Assembly (NCBI RefSeq): GCF_010685995.1
Contig: NZ_JAAGWK010000028.1
Span: 1-64,000, forward strand
Length of the DNA: 64,000 bases
Origin: Goekera deserti
GTDB taxonomy: Bacteria; Actinomycetota; Actinomycetes; Mycobacteriales; Geodermatophilaceae
Direction of reading: 5' to 3'
Part shown: in pieces, positions 56,113 to 63,092 of the stretch
How the letters are laid out: every line of letters starts with the position of its first letter
How positions within the stretch are numbered: position 1 is the stretch's first letter
Position numbers and translations under genes: made by a program
Notes under the pieces: generated by a model
Database searches by the model: none
The model's input: only the letters and a program-made list of their open reading frames with translations
What the model was told of the DNA's origin: nothing

Positions 56113-57876
56113 TCAGACCACGGACCCGTCGTCGGTGGAGCGGCGACGCACCAGCGACATGACGCCGGCCCCGACGAGCAGGACGGCGGCCGAGCCGGTC
56201 ACGGCCGGGACGAGGGTCTCCCGGCTCACCAGCCACGAGCCGGCTGACGTGCCGTCGCTGCCCGGGCCACCGGCGGCGACGGTGGAGCTGCCGCTGTCGG
56301 AGGCCGCCTCACTGGGGTCACCGGCGTTGTCGACGTTCACCTGGTTGACGGCCTCGGTGGCGGGGGCCGCCACGTAGGGGAACGTGTCGCCGAAGTCGGC
56401 GTCGTTGGTGTCCACGCCGTCCCCGCCCTTGAGGGCGTCGAAGGCGCCCTGCCGGTCGGCCGGGACGTTCGAGACGTCGTAGATGCCCTCGAGTGCGAGC
56501 AGCTCGATGTCCAGCACGTCGTCGCCCAGGCGGCGGCCGTTCGGGAAGCCCTGGATGTCACCGCCGACGACGCCGAGGCGGCTGGCCTCGTGCAGCGGCG
56601 TGCCGTCGAGCCCGGTCGGGCCGGTGATCGACATGTTGAGCCGCAGCATCTCCGAGGGCATGAACGTCGTCATGTCGGCGCCGGCGTTCAGCGCCTGCGA
56701 GTTCAGGTCCACGTCGATCGGGTTCTTCGTGGCCGGGTCGCCGTCGACGTCGAGCACCTCGGTGCTGACCACGCCGGTGAGGAACACCTCGAGCAGGTCG
56801 TAGCGCGGGCCGGCCGGGGCCGGGACGCCGTAGATGCCCTCGATCAGCGCGGGCACCTCAGGCTGCAGCACGCGGTCGACGACGGCCGGGATGGTCGCGT
56901 CCACCGACGGGTCGATCGAGTTGAACGCGTCCTTCAGGCCGGTCGGGACGACGACCTCGTTGACCAGCGGCTGGCCCAGGCGGGACACCTGCGTGTAGCC
57001 GGAGCCCTCGGCGGCGGTGCCGTCGGCGTTGCGCAGCGTCGGGCGGGTGGTGGTGCTCCAGATGCCGATGACCGGGTTGGCCGTCGGGTCGTCGTCGACG
57101 GCGACGTCGGCCTTCGGCACCTCGAGGGCGATGGTGTTCACGTTGTAGCCGGCGAGGGTGTCCTGACCGGTCTCGGACAGGTCGCCGCCGTACAGCAGGT
57201 CGAAGACGCGCAGGTCCAGGAAGAACGAGTCCTCGGCCTGGGTGGCGATGGTCTTGCCCTCCGCGCCGTCCTTGCCGATGCCGGTGATGGCCGGCGTGCG
57301 CAGGTTGTCCACGTAGTCCTGCGCGGAGCCCATGCTGGCCGGGCCGGTGTAGGACGGGGCGACGGGGCCCTGGCTGAGCGGGCTGCCGTAGGTGGCGCCG
57401 CCGTCGTAGCTGACGTCGAGCACGAAGGTCTGCCGGAACAGCAGGTTCTCGTCGTCCAGCGAGGTGACCGGGCCGTTGTTGTACAGGAACGTGTCGGTGC
57501 CGCGCAGGTCCTCGGTGGTGAAGCGCCAGCGGTAGACGATGTTCGCCTTGGCGTCGCCGTCGTTGTCGATGTTGATCAGGTACTCGGCGTCGTCGGACCA
57601 GGGGTAGAAGTTCGGGCCACCGTTGGGCTCCTCGAACGGCTGCCAGTTGGCGACGAAGGTGACGTTGTCCGGGTTCTCCGGGCTGGAGAACGCGTAGACG
57701 TCGGTGTTGTCCACGGCCGGGTCGGCGGCGATGAGCGGTGCCTCGCGGTGGCTGGAGGCGTTGGCCGCCGTGGGCATGAGCCCGAGGACGGCGGAGCCGG
57801 CGAGCAGGCCACCTGCGGCGATGAGGGCAGTCGGGCGACTGACCCCGGGCCTCGTGATCCGGTTGGTGCTGTGCAT
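56113..57876 (-). CDS. secreted DUF4331 protein with C-terminal anchor
   Basis: A 587-residue exported protein. The signal peptide runs to about NASSHREAPLIAADPAVDNTDVYAFSSP, and the SSHREAP start of the mature protein with DNTDVYAF is the DUF4331 hallmark. EEPNGGPNFY, YLINIDNDGDAKANIVYRW and HEASRLGVVGGDIQGFPNGRRLGDD also fit. The C-terminus has an Ala/Gly/Ser spacer, a membrane helix (VPAVTGSAAVLLVGAGVMSLV) and a basic RRRS tail, so it is probably surface-anchored. The family has no established biochemical function. GGGAAGGA lies ~8 nt before the ATG. It heads the operon with the TPR and Ni/Co transporter genes. Confidence 0.9.
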   Translation of the reverse strand: MHSTNRITRPGVSRPTALIAAGGLLAGSAVLGLMPTAANASSHREAPLIAADPAVDNTDVYAFSSPENPDNVTFVANWQPFEEPNGGPNFYPWSDDAEYLINIDNDGDAKANIVYRWRFTTEDLRGTDTFLYNNGPVTSLDDENLLFRQTFVLDVSYDGGATYGSPLSQGPVAPSYTGPASMGSAQDYVDNLRTPAITGIGKDGAEGKTIATQAEDSFFLDLRVFDLLYGGDLSETGQDTLAGYNVNTIALEVPKADVAVDDDPTANPVIGIWSTTTRPTLRNADGTAAEGSGYTQVSRLGQPLVNEVVVPTGLKDAFNSIDPSVDATIPAVVDRVLQPEVPALIEGIYGVPAPAGPRYDLLEVFLTGVVSTEVLDVDGDPATKNPIDVDLNSQALNAGADMTTFMPSEMLRLNMSITGPTGLDGTPLHEASRLGVVGGDIQGFPNGRRLGDDVLDIELLALEGIYDVSNVPADRQGAFDALKGGDGVDTNDADFGDTFPYVAAPATEAVNQVNVDNAGDPSEAASDSGSSTVAAGGPGSDGTSAGSWLVSRETLVPAVTGSAAVLLVGAGVMSLVRRRSTDDGSVV

Positions 57877-58152
57877 GGACGTTCCTTCCCTGGTCCGCCC
57901 CCGTGGGCGGGAGGACGACCGACGTGGTCACGGACGCGCCGACGACGCGACACCGAGCTGTTGGTCGTGCACAACAGGCTGCCGTGCTCCGTGATGCGTG
58001 GAAGGTATGCAGGTGAGACCCCGAGAGTGGGCATCTCACCGGCGACAACGTGCAGGTGAGCGGCCAGTCGGCTCCGAGGAGTCACTGGGCGGGAACACAG
58101 GAAGCATGTGGAGAGGGTGATCCGCGGCTCACCCGGACGGCGGACAGTGCGT
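57877..58152. promoter_or_regulatory. upstream region of DUF4331 operon with repeated TGCAGGTGAG
   Basis: TGCAGGTGAG occurs at 58008-58017 and again at 58051-58060, and GGTGAGA (58012-58018) pairs with TCTCACC (58034-58040). No gene is convincing in this 276-bp stretch. The repeated sites about 130-185 bp upstream of the minus-strand ATG are candidates for binding of a regulator. Confidence 0.35.
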
Positions 58153-58311
58153 TCAGTCCATCGGGTGAACGCCCAGGTCGGCGACGTCCTGGTGGACGGG
58201 ACATGGCGGGCAGGTGTCCGGCAGGTCGTCCGCCGGGCTCCCGCCGACGCGGCGTGGTGGCCGCCGTGACGCAAGCTCTTCGGGGTGGTGACGGGACGCC
58301 CGTAGCGTCAC
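58153..58311 (-). CDS. 52-residue ORF with CPPC motif, coupled to the Nudix gene
   Basis: A GTG at 58311 overlaps the stop of the Nudix gene (GTGA) and opens a 52-codon frame ending in DTCPPCPVHQDVADLGVHPMD. The CPPC motif and HxxD-rich end could bind a metal, and the coupling is the same as used between the other genes of this operon. The first 25 residues are Arg-rich and featureless. It may be a real small protein or a chance frame. Confidence 0.35.
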   Translation of the reverse strand: MTLRASRHHPEELASRRPPRRVGGSPADDLPDTCPPCPVHQDVADLGVHPMD

Positions 58312-59090
58312 TCCTCGTCGGTCCCGGTGGGTCGCAGCAGGGCCGGGTGCAGCTGGGTGGCGGTGCCCCGGCGGAACAGCAGCGGGGGCCGGCCGCCGTG
58401 GTCGCTGGCGGGGGAGCTGCTCACCTGGTGGGTCTCCACCACGAAGCCCGGCGTGGACAGCACCTTGCGTCGGAAGTGCCCCAGCGCCGGCGCCCGGCCC
58501 CAGACCGCCCGGTAGATGCGCCGCACGTCGCCGAGGCTGAACGGCTCGCGCAGGAACTCCAGCGCCAGGCTGGTGTACTCCAGCTTGGCGCGCACCCGCT
58601 CGACGGCGTCGGTCAGCACCGTCGCGTGGTCGAAGGCCAATGGTGGTGCGTCCGGGTCCCCGCCGTCCAGGCCGAGGTCCTCGACCGGCCACCACCGGGC
58701 CGCTGCGGCGTCCGAGCCCGCCCGCGGGTCGGGCAGGTCCGGGGCGATGGCGACGTGGGCGACGGACACGACCCGCATCCGCGGGTCGCGGCCGGGGGCG
58801 CCGTAGGTGCGCAGCTGCTCCAGGTGCCCGTCGAACCGGGCGACGCCGGTCTCCTCCGCGAGCTCCCGCCAGGCCGCGGCCTCGATGTCCTCCTCGATGC
58901 CGACGAAGCCGCCGGGCAGCGCCCAGTGGCCGCGGTAGGGGTGCTCGCCCCGTTCCACCAGCAGCACCGAGAAGGCGCCGTCGCGGATGGTGAACACGGC
59001 GAGGTCGACGGTCAGCGACGGCCGGTCGTGGTCGCCGGGCCGGTAGCCGGCCAGCCACTCGGCCTCGCCGGGCCGGTCGGCGGTGCTCAC
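58308..59090 (-). CDS. NrtR-like Nudix domain/winged-helix protein
   Basis: A 260-residue protein combining an N-terminal Nudix domain (residues 20-160) with a C-terminal winged-helix-like segment (LEFLREPFSLGDVRRIYRAVWG...FRRKVLSTPGFV). This is the architecture of NrtR, a repressor of NAD-synthesis genes relieved by ADP-ribose. The Nudix box is complete here: GFVGIEEDIEAAAWRELAEETGV keeps all catalytic Glu residues, so ADP-ribose hydrolysis is possible. It is the third gene after pncB and pncA, linked by 4-nt overlaps, and a dyad lies upstream of pncB. Confidence 0.87.
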   Translation of the reverse strand: MSTADRPGEAEWLAGYRPGDHDRPSLTVDLAVFTIRDGAFSVLLVERGEHPYRGHWALPGGFVGIEEDIEAAAWRELAEETGVARFDGHLEQLRTYGAPGRDPRMRVVSVAHVAIAPDLPDPRAGSDAAAARWWPVEDLGLDGGDPDAPPLAFDHATVLTDAVERVRAKLEYTSLALEFLREPFSLGDVRRIYRAVWGRAPALGHFRRKVLSTPGFVVETHQVSSSPASDHGGRPPLLFRRGTATQLHPALLRPTGTDEE

Positions 59091-59683
59091 GCGCTCCTCG
59101 CCACGTCGACGCCGGCAGCCGCCATCTCGGTGAGCGCCCGGGCGGTGCTGTCGGGGGCCACCCCGGCGGTGAGGTCGACGAGCACCCGGGTGTCCAGGCC
59201 CGCCGCGCGGGCGTCGAGGGCGGTGGCGCGCACGCAGTGGTCGGTGGCGATCCCGACCACGTCGACCGCACCGGCACCCAGCGAGCGCACCAGGTCGGCG
59301 ACGGTGCCGCCGTCGTCGGTGCTGCCCTCGAACAGCGAGTACGCGGGCCGGCCCTGCCCCTTGCGCACGTGGTGGGTCAGCAGCGAGGTGTCCAGGCCGG
59401 GGGCGTAGTCGGACCCGGCGTCCTCGGCGAGGCAGTGCACCGGCCAGGTCGCCGCGTAGTCGGGGTCGGTCCCGGGCTCGGCGAAGTGGCCGCCGTTGGT
59501 GCCGTGCGCCTCGTGCCAGTCGCGGGAGGCGACCACCGCGGCGTAGCGGTCCGGGTGGCTGCGCAGGTGCCCGGTGATCGCGGCGGCGACGGCCAGGCCA
59601 CCGTCGACGGCCAGGCTGCCGCCCTCGACGAAGTCGTTCTGGACGTCGACGACGAGCAGGACGCGGGGCTGGGGAGCGGTCAT
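59087..59683 (-). CDS. pncA: nicotinamidase
   Basis: A 198-residue isochorismatase-fold amidase that converts nicotinamide to nicotinate. The catalytic triad is Asp13 (LLVVDVQNDFVEGG), Lys in VRKGQG and Cys in GIATDHCVRATALDA. Metal ligands Asp and His are in SRDWHEAHGTNGGHF. It sits between pncB and the NrtR-like gene with overlaps on both sides. Confidence 0.95.
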   Translation of the reverse strand: MTAPQPRVLLVVDVQNDFVEGGSLAVDGGLAVAAAITGHLRSHPDRYAAVVASRDWHEAHGTNGGHFAEPGTDPDYAATWPVHCLAEDAGSDYAPGLDTSLLTHHVRKGQGRPAYSLFEGSTDDGGTVADLVRSLGAGAVDVVGIATDHCVRATALDARAAGLDTRVLVDLTAGVAPDSTARALTEMAAAGVDVARSA

Positions 59684-60996
59684 GTCAGTTCTCCGTCTCG
59701 GGCTTCGGTGGCGGTCAGGGCGGGTCCGCCGTCGGTGAGCAGGCGCGCCTCGGCGGGCAGTGCGGCGACCGCCGCGGCGTGGTGCTCGCGCACCTGCCGC
59801 AGCGTCGGGTTGTGCAGGGTGCGCCCCGCCTCGGCCACCACGAGCTGCAGCGGTCGGCCGGGCAGTTCCCCGGCGTCGCCGAGGACGAACCCCTCCGTCA
59901 CGGCGGTGCCGTGCTCGTCGTGGACCCGGTAGGCGGTCTTCCGGCCGCCGGCGCTGACCTTGCCCGCGGCCTTCTTGGCCACCGGCCGCAGCGGGCCGTC
60001 CGGGCTGTCGGCGATGGCGACCAGCTTGTAGACCATCCCGGCCGTCGGGTGGCCCGAGCCGGTGGCCACCCGGGTGCCGACGCCGTACCCGTCGATCGGG
60101 GCCTGGGCCAGGGCGGCCAGCACGTACTCGTCCAGGTCGCTGGTGACGGTGATCCGGGTGCGTGTGGCGCCCAGCTCGTCGAGCAGCACCCGGGCCCGGC
60201 GCGCCTCGACGTCGAGGTCGCCGCTGTCGATGCGGATCGCGCCGAGCTCGGGCCCGGCCACCTCGACGGCGGTGCGGATGCCCCGGGCGATGTCGTAGGT
60301 GTCCACCAGCAGCGTGGTGCCGGGGCCGTGCGCGGCGACCTGGCTGCTGAAGGCCTCCTTCTCGTCGTGGTGGGCGAGGGTGAAGGCGTGCGCCGCGGTG
60401 CCGACGGTCGGGATGCCGTACAGGTACCCGGCGGCCAGGTTGCTCGTGGAGTCGAACCCGGCGACGTACGCGGCCCGGGCGACGGAGATCGCGGCGTCCT
60501 CGTGCGTGCGCCGGCTGCCCATCTCGATCAGCGGGCGCCCGGCCGCCGCCGTGGTCATCCTGGACGCGGCCGAGGCGATCGCGCTGTCGTGGTTGAGCAC
60601 CGACAGCACCAGCGTCTCCAGGACGACGCCCTCACCGAGCGTGCCCTCGACGGTGAGCACGGGGGAGCCCGGGAACCAGGTCTCGCCCTCCCGGTAGGCG
60701 CTGATCCGGCCGGTGAACCGGAAGTCGCGCAGGTAGTCGGCGGTAGCCGGGGTGATCGCGCCGACCTCGAGCAGCCAGGCGGTCTCCTCCGCGTCGAACC
60801 GGAAGTCCTCGATCAGCGGCAGCAGCCGGCCGAGCCCGCCGAGCACCCCGTAGCGGCGACCGGACGGCAGTCGGCGGGCGAAGGCCTCGAACACCGCCCG
60901 GTTGCCGACCGACCCGTCCTCGACGAACGACGACAGCATGGTCAGCTCGTAGCGGTCGATCCTCATCGCCGGTCCGGCGGTGCGTGGCCTGCTCAT
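59680..60996 (-). CDS. pncB: nicotinate phosphoribosyltransferase
   Basis: A 438-residue enzyme that makes nicotinate mononucleotide. RIDRYELTMLSSFVEDG at the start, FEAFARRLPSGRRYGVLGGLGRLL, EMGSRRTHEDAA, GTAAHAFTLAH, LLVDTYDI and IRIDSGDLD are characteristic. A GGGGGCTCC complement precedes the ATG at 60996, which may give a GGAG site. It is first in the NAD-salvage operon and lies just downstream of a palindromic operator candidate. Confidence 0.95.
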   Translation of the reverse strand: MSRPRTAGPAMRIDRYELTMLSSFVEDGSVGNRAVFEAFARRLPSGRRYGVLGGLGRLLPLIEDFRFDAEETAWLLEVGAITPATADYLRDFRFTGRISAYREGETWFPGSPVLTVEGTLGEGVVLETLVLSVLNHDSAIASAASRMTTAAAGRPLIEMGSRRTHEDAAISVARAAYVAGFDSTSNLAAGYLYGIPTVGTAAHAFTLAHHDEKEAFSSQVAAHGPGTTLLVDTYDIARGIRTAVEVAGPELGAIRIDSGDLDVEARRARVLLDELGATRTRITVTSDLDEYVLAALAQAPIDGYGVGTRVATGSGHPTAGMVYKLVAIADSPDGPLRPVAKKAAGKVSAGGRKTAYRVHDEHGTAVTEGFVLGDAGELPGRPLQLVVAEAGRTLHNPTLRQVREHHAAAVAALPAEARLLTDGGPALTATEARDGELT

Positions 60997-61007
60997 CGGA
61001 GCCCCCT

Positions 61008-61036
61008 CTGGTTCGACTCATTGTGAGCATAACCAG
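61008..61036. promoter_or_regulatory. candidate NrtR operator upstream of pncB
   Basis: In an AT-rich patch 12-40 bp upstream of the pncB start, CTGGTT (61008-61013) pairs with AACCAG (61031-61036), and inside it CTCA (61017-61020) pairs with TGAG (61024-61027) around TTG. Two nested dyads directly upstream of the operon encoding its own NrtR-like protein suggest autoregulation. Confidence 0.6.
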
Positions 61037-61078
61037 GGGGCGGCGGTGCCACCACCTCGGGGGTCGGCTGCCCGTCGG

Positions 61079-62419
61079 TCAGCCGCGGCCGGCGGCGAAG
61101 TCGCCCAGGGTGCGGCGCAGGGCGACGCCGAGCCGGTCGGCCCGCACGTGCAGCTCGTCGCGCAGGGTCAGCGGCAGGCCGATGCTGTCCATCTTCTGCT
61201 GCAGGGCGAGGTCCTCGGCCAGCACCGTCTCCTCGAAGGCGAGCTCGGCGGCCAGCACGTCGGGTTCGACCACGTCCGCGCCGCCGATGCCGTGCAGCAG
61301 CATGCAGGTGTAGACCCGGGTGGAGTCGGCGTCCTCGGGCTGGAGCAGGAACAGGATCGTCTTCACCGCCCCGGCGTCCAGCTCCTCCAGGCGCAGGAGC
61401 AGCTGGAACGGCGCCCGGACGACGTAGGTGGCCCGGCGGCGCTGGCGCAGCGGGCGGGTGCCGTCCAGCACGCCGGGGTCGGCCGGGTTGTCGAACCACT
61501 GCTCCTGCACGCTGGTGAAGCCGCCCGGCTCGGGGGTCACGTCGTAGGCCGGCACCTCGCGCTCGTCGGCGGCCCCGAAGGTCGCGGCGTGCACGAACGG
61601 GAAGTGCGCGACGTCGAGGAAGTTGTCGGCCAGCAGGCCCGCCGGTGCCGCGGTGCGCGCCGGCGGCAGCCAGCCCGCGGTGAACCGCGGGTCGCCGTCC
61701 TCGGGCACCTCGAGTCGGTGCCCGTGCGGCTCGGCGGGAGCGAGCCAGATGACTCCGAGGCGCTCCTCCACGCTCCAGGCCGGCGGGTCGGTGGTCAGGC
61801 CCTCGGGCCCGCGGTGGACCGTCCAGGACCGGCCGAGCAGTCGGACCGCCAGCCAGCCGCCCTCGACCAGCTCGCTCGACAGCGCCACCGGGTGCCAGGC
61901 GTGGTCCAGCGAGCGGTGCAGGTTGTGGAACACCGGGCCCTCGGGTGCCGGCGCGGGCGGCACCGGCTCCACCAGGGGGGTGGACGCGGGCTTCGGGGGC
62001 AGCTGCACGGTGGTGCGCTCGGGGGCCAGCCACACCCAGCCGTGCCGCTCCTCCACGGCCCAGGGCGCCGACAGGTCGGCACGGGGCGGGGGCGTGCCCT
62101 CCGCCCCGAGCGACGGGATGTCGACGCAGCGGCCCTCGGCGTTGAAGCGCCAGCCGTGGTAGGGGCACTGCAGCGTGCCGTCCACCACCGACGCCGCGGC
62201 CAGCGGCACCAGCCGGTGCGGGCAGCGCGCGGACAGGGCCGTGACCTCACCGCCGGGCCGCAGGCGCACCACGACGTAGGCGCGGCCGCCGGCGCCGACC
62301 GGCACGGGGCGCGTCGTCACGTCCGCCGACCGGGCCACCGGGAACCAGCCGGTGGCGGCCGCGGCGTCCTCACCGGTGCCGCGGGACCGGAGGGCGGAGA
62401 CAGTCCTGGAGAGGGCCAT
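61079..62419 (-). CDS. Rieske non-heme iron oxygenase with degenerate second Rieske-like domain
   Basis: A 446-residue oxygenase alpha subunit. The Rieske site is CPHRL (Cys66, His68) with CPYHGW (Cys85, His88), and the mononuclear iron site is NFLDVAHFPFVH (His272, His277). Between them, residues about 174-228 resemble a second Rieske barrel frame: WHPVALSSELVEGGWLAVRLLG...VEERLGVIWLAP echoes GWFPVA...VEERHGWVWLAP. It lacks the Cys/His loops. The start ATG at 62419 has only a weak site upstream. The substrate is unknown; the vanillate-demethylase-like group acts on aromatic compounds and sterols. No reductase gene is adjacent. Confidence 0.85.
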   Translation of the reverse strand: MALSRTVSALRSRGTGEDAAAATGWFPVARSADVTTRPVPVGAGGRAYVVVRLRPGGEVTALSARCPHRLVPLAAASVVDGTLQCPYHGWRFNAEGRCVDIPSLGAEGTPPPRADLSAPWAVEERHGWVWLAPERTTVQLPPKPASTPLVEPVPPAPAPEGPVFHNLHRSLDHAWHPVALSSELVEGGWLAVRLLGRSWTVHRGPEGLTTDPPAWSVEERLGVIWLAPAEPHGHRLEVPEDGDPRFTAGWLPPARTAAPAGLLADNFLDVAHFPFVHAATFGAADEREVPAYDVTPEPGGFTSVQEQWFDNPADPGVLDGTRPLRQRRRATYVVRAPFQLLLRLEELDAGAVKTILFLLQPEDADSTRVYTCMLLHGIGGADVVEPDVLAAELAFEETVLAEDLALQQKMDSIGLPLTLRDELHVRADRLGVALRRTLGDFAAGRG

Positions 62420-62543
62420 GACCCAGTCCACCGCGCCTGGGTTCCCCCGGCGTTGCCTGCAGGTGACGAGTTCTGTGACCGGGGGCGTCCAGGTGACCAC
62501 AGGTGAGCACCCGCTCACCTCCACCCCGCTGCGCCGGCCACCT

Positions 62544-62600
62544 CCCCCCTGCTCTCTGTACAGAAAGTCCCGCGCTTTCTGTACAGAAAGTCGAGGGGGG
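62544..62600. repeat. nested palindrome with two CTTTCTGTACAGAAAG-type units
   Basis: CTTTCTGTACAGAAAG at 62575-62590 is a perfect 16-bp palindrome, and a one-mismatch copy lies at 62552-62567. CCCCCC at 62544-62549 and GGGGGG at 62595-62600 close the whole as one long imperfect hairpin. It begins 3 nt after the stop of the MarR gene (minus strand) and precedes the Rieske gene, so a terminator role is likely. The C-run plus GACTTTC/GAAAG design resembles the array at 48.1 kb. Confidence 0.75.
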
Positions 62601-62602
62601 CG

Positions 62603-63022
62603 TCAGTCCTCGGTCAGGGAGCGCAGGATCCGGGCGAGGGTGGCCCGGTCGGTGGGGTCCAGCCGGGCGAACACCGTCTCCGAGTCGGCCTCGCGCGCGG
62701 CGTCGACCTGCTCGCGCACCGCACGGCCGGCGGCCGTCGGCCGGATGAGCACCGCCCGCCGGTCGGCCTCGTCCGGCACCCGCTCGACCAGCCCGCGGGC
62801 CTGCAGCGCGTCGACGACCTCGGTGGCCGAACGGGGCGCGATCCGCAGCCTCTCGGCCAGCTCGGCCAGCCGGGGCGCGTCGTGCCGGCAGACCACACCC
62901 AGGGCGCGGGCCTGGTGGGGGGACAGGTCCCACGGCTCCAGCAGCTCGCTGGACCGCCGGCGCAGCGTGCGCGCCGCCCGCATGAGCAGGTCGCCGAGCG
63001 GGGTCGTCTCGTCGGTGGCCAC
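62603..63022 (-). CDS. MarR-family transcriptional regulator
   Basis: A 139-residue winged-helix repressor. ALGVVCRHDAPRLAELAERLRIAPRSATEVVDALQARGLVERVPDEADRRAVLIRPTAAG is the typical DNA-binding wing with the DxRxxxI-type motif. It starts with GTG and is divergent from the ABC exporter gene. A 9-bp dyad in the gap is its probable operator. Confidence 0.93.
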   Translation of the reverse strand: MATDETTPLGDLLMRAARTLRRRSSELLEPWDLSPHQARALGVVCRHDAPRLAELAERLRIAPRSATEVVDALQARGLVERVPDEADRRAVLIRPTAAGRAVREQVDAAREADSETVFARLDPTDRATLARILRSLTED

Positions 63023-63048
63023 GCCGGAATGCTAGCGGATCTCGTGTG

Positions 63049-63069
63049 GTTGCCTCATCGTGAGGTAAC
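63049..63069. promoter_or_regulatory. candidate MarR operator in divergent promoter
   Basis: GTTGCCTCA (63049-63057) and TGAGGTAAC (63061-63069) form a dyad with one mismatch around TCG. It lies 27 bp from the MarR gene start and 24 bp from the ABC exporter start, a position where binding would control both. Confidence 0.7.
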
Positions 63070-63092
63070 CTCAACACAACGGACGAGAGACG

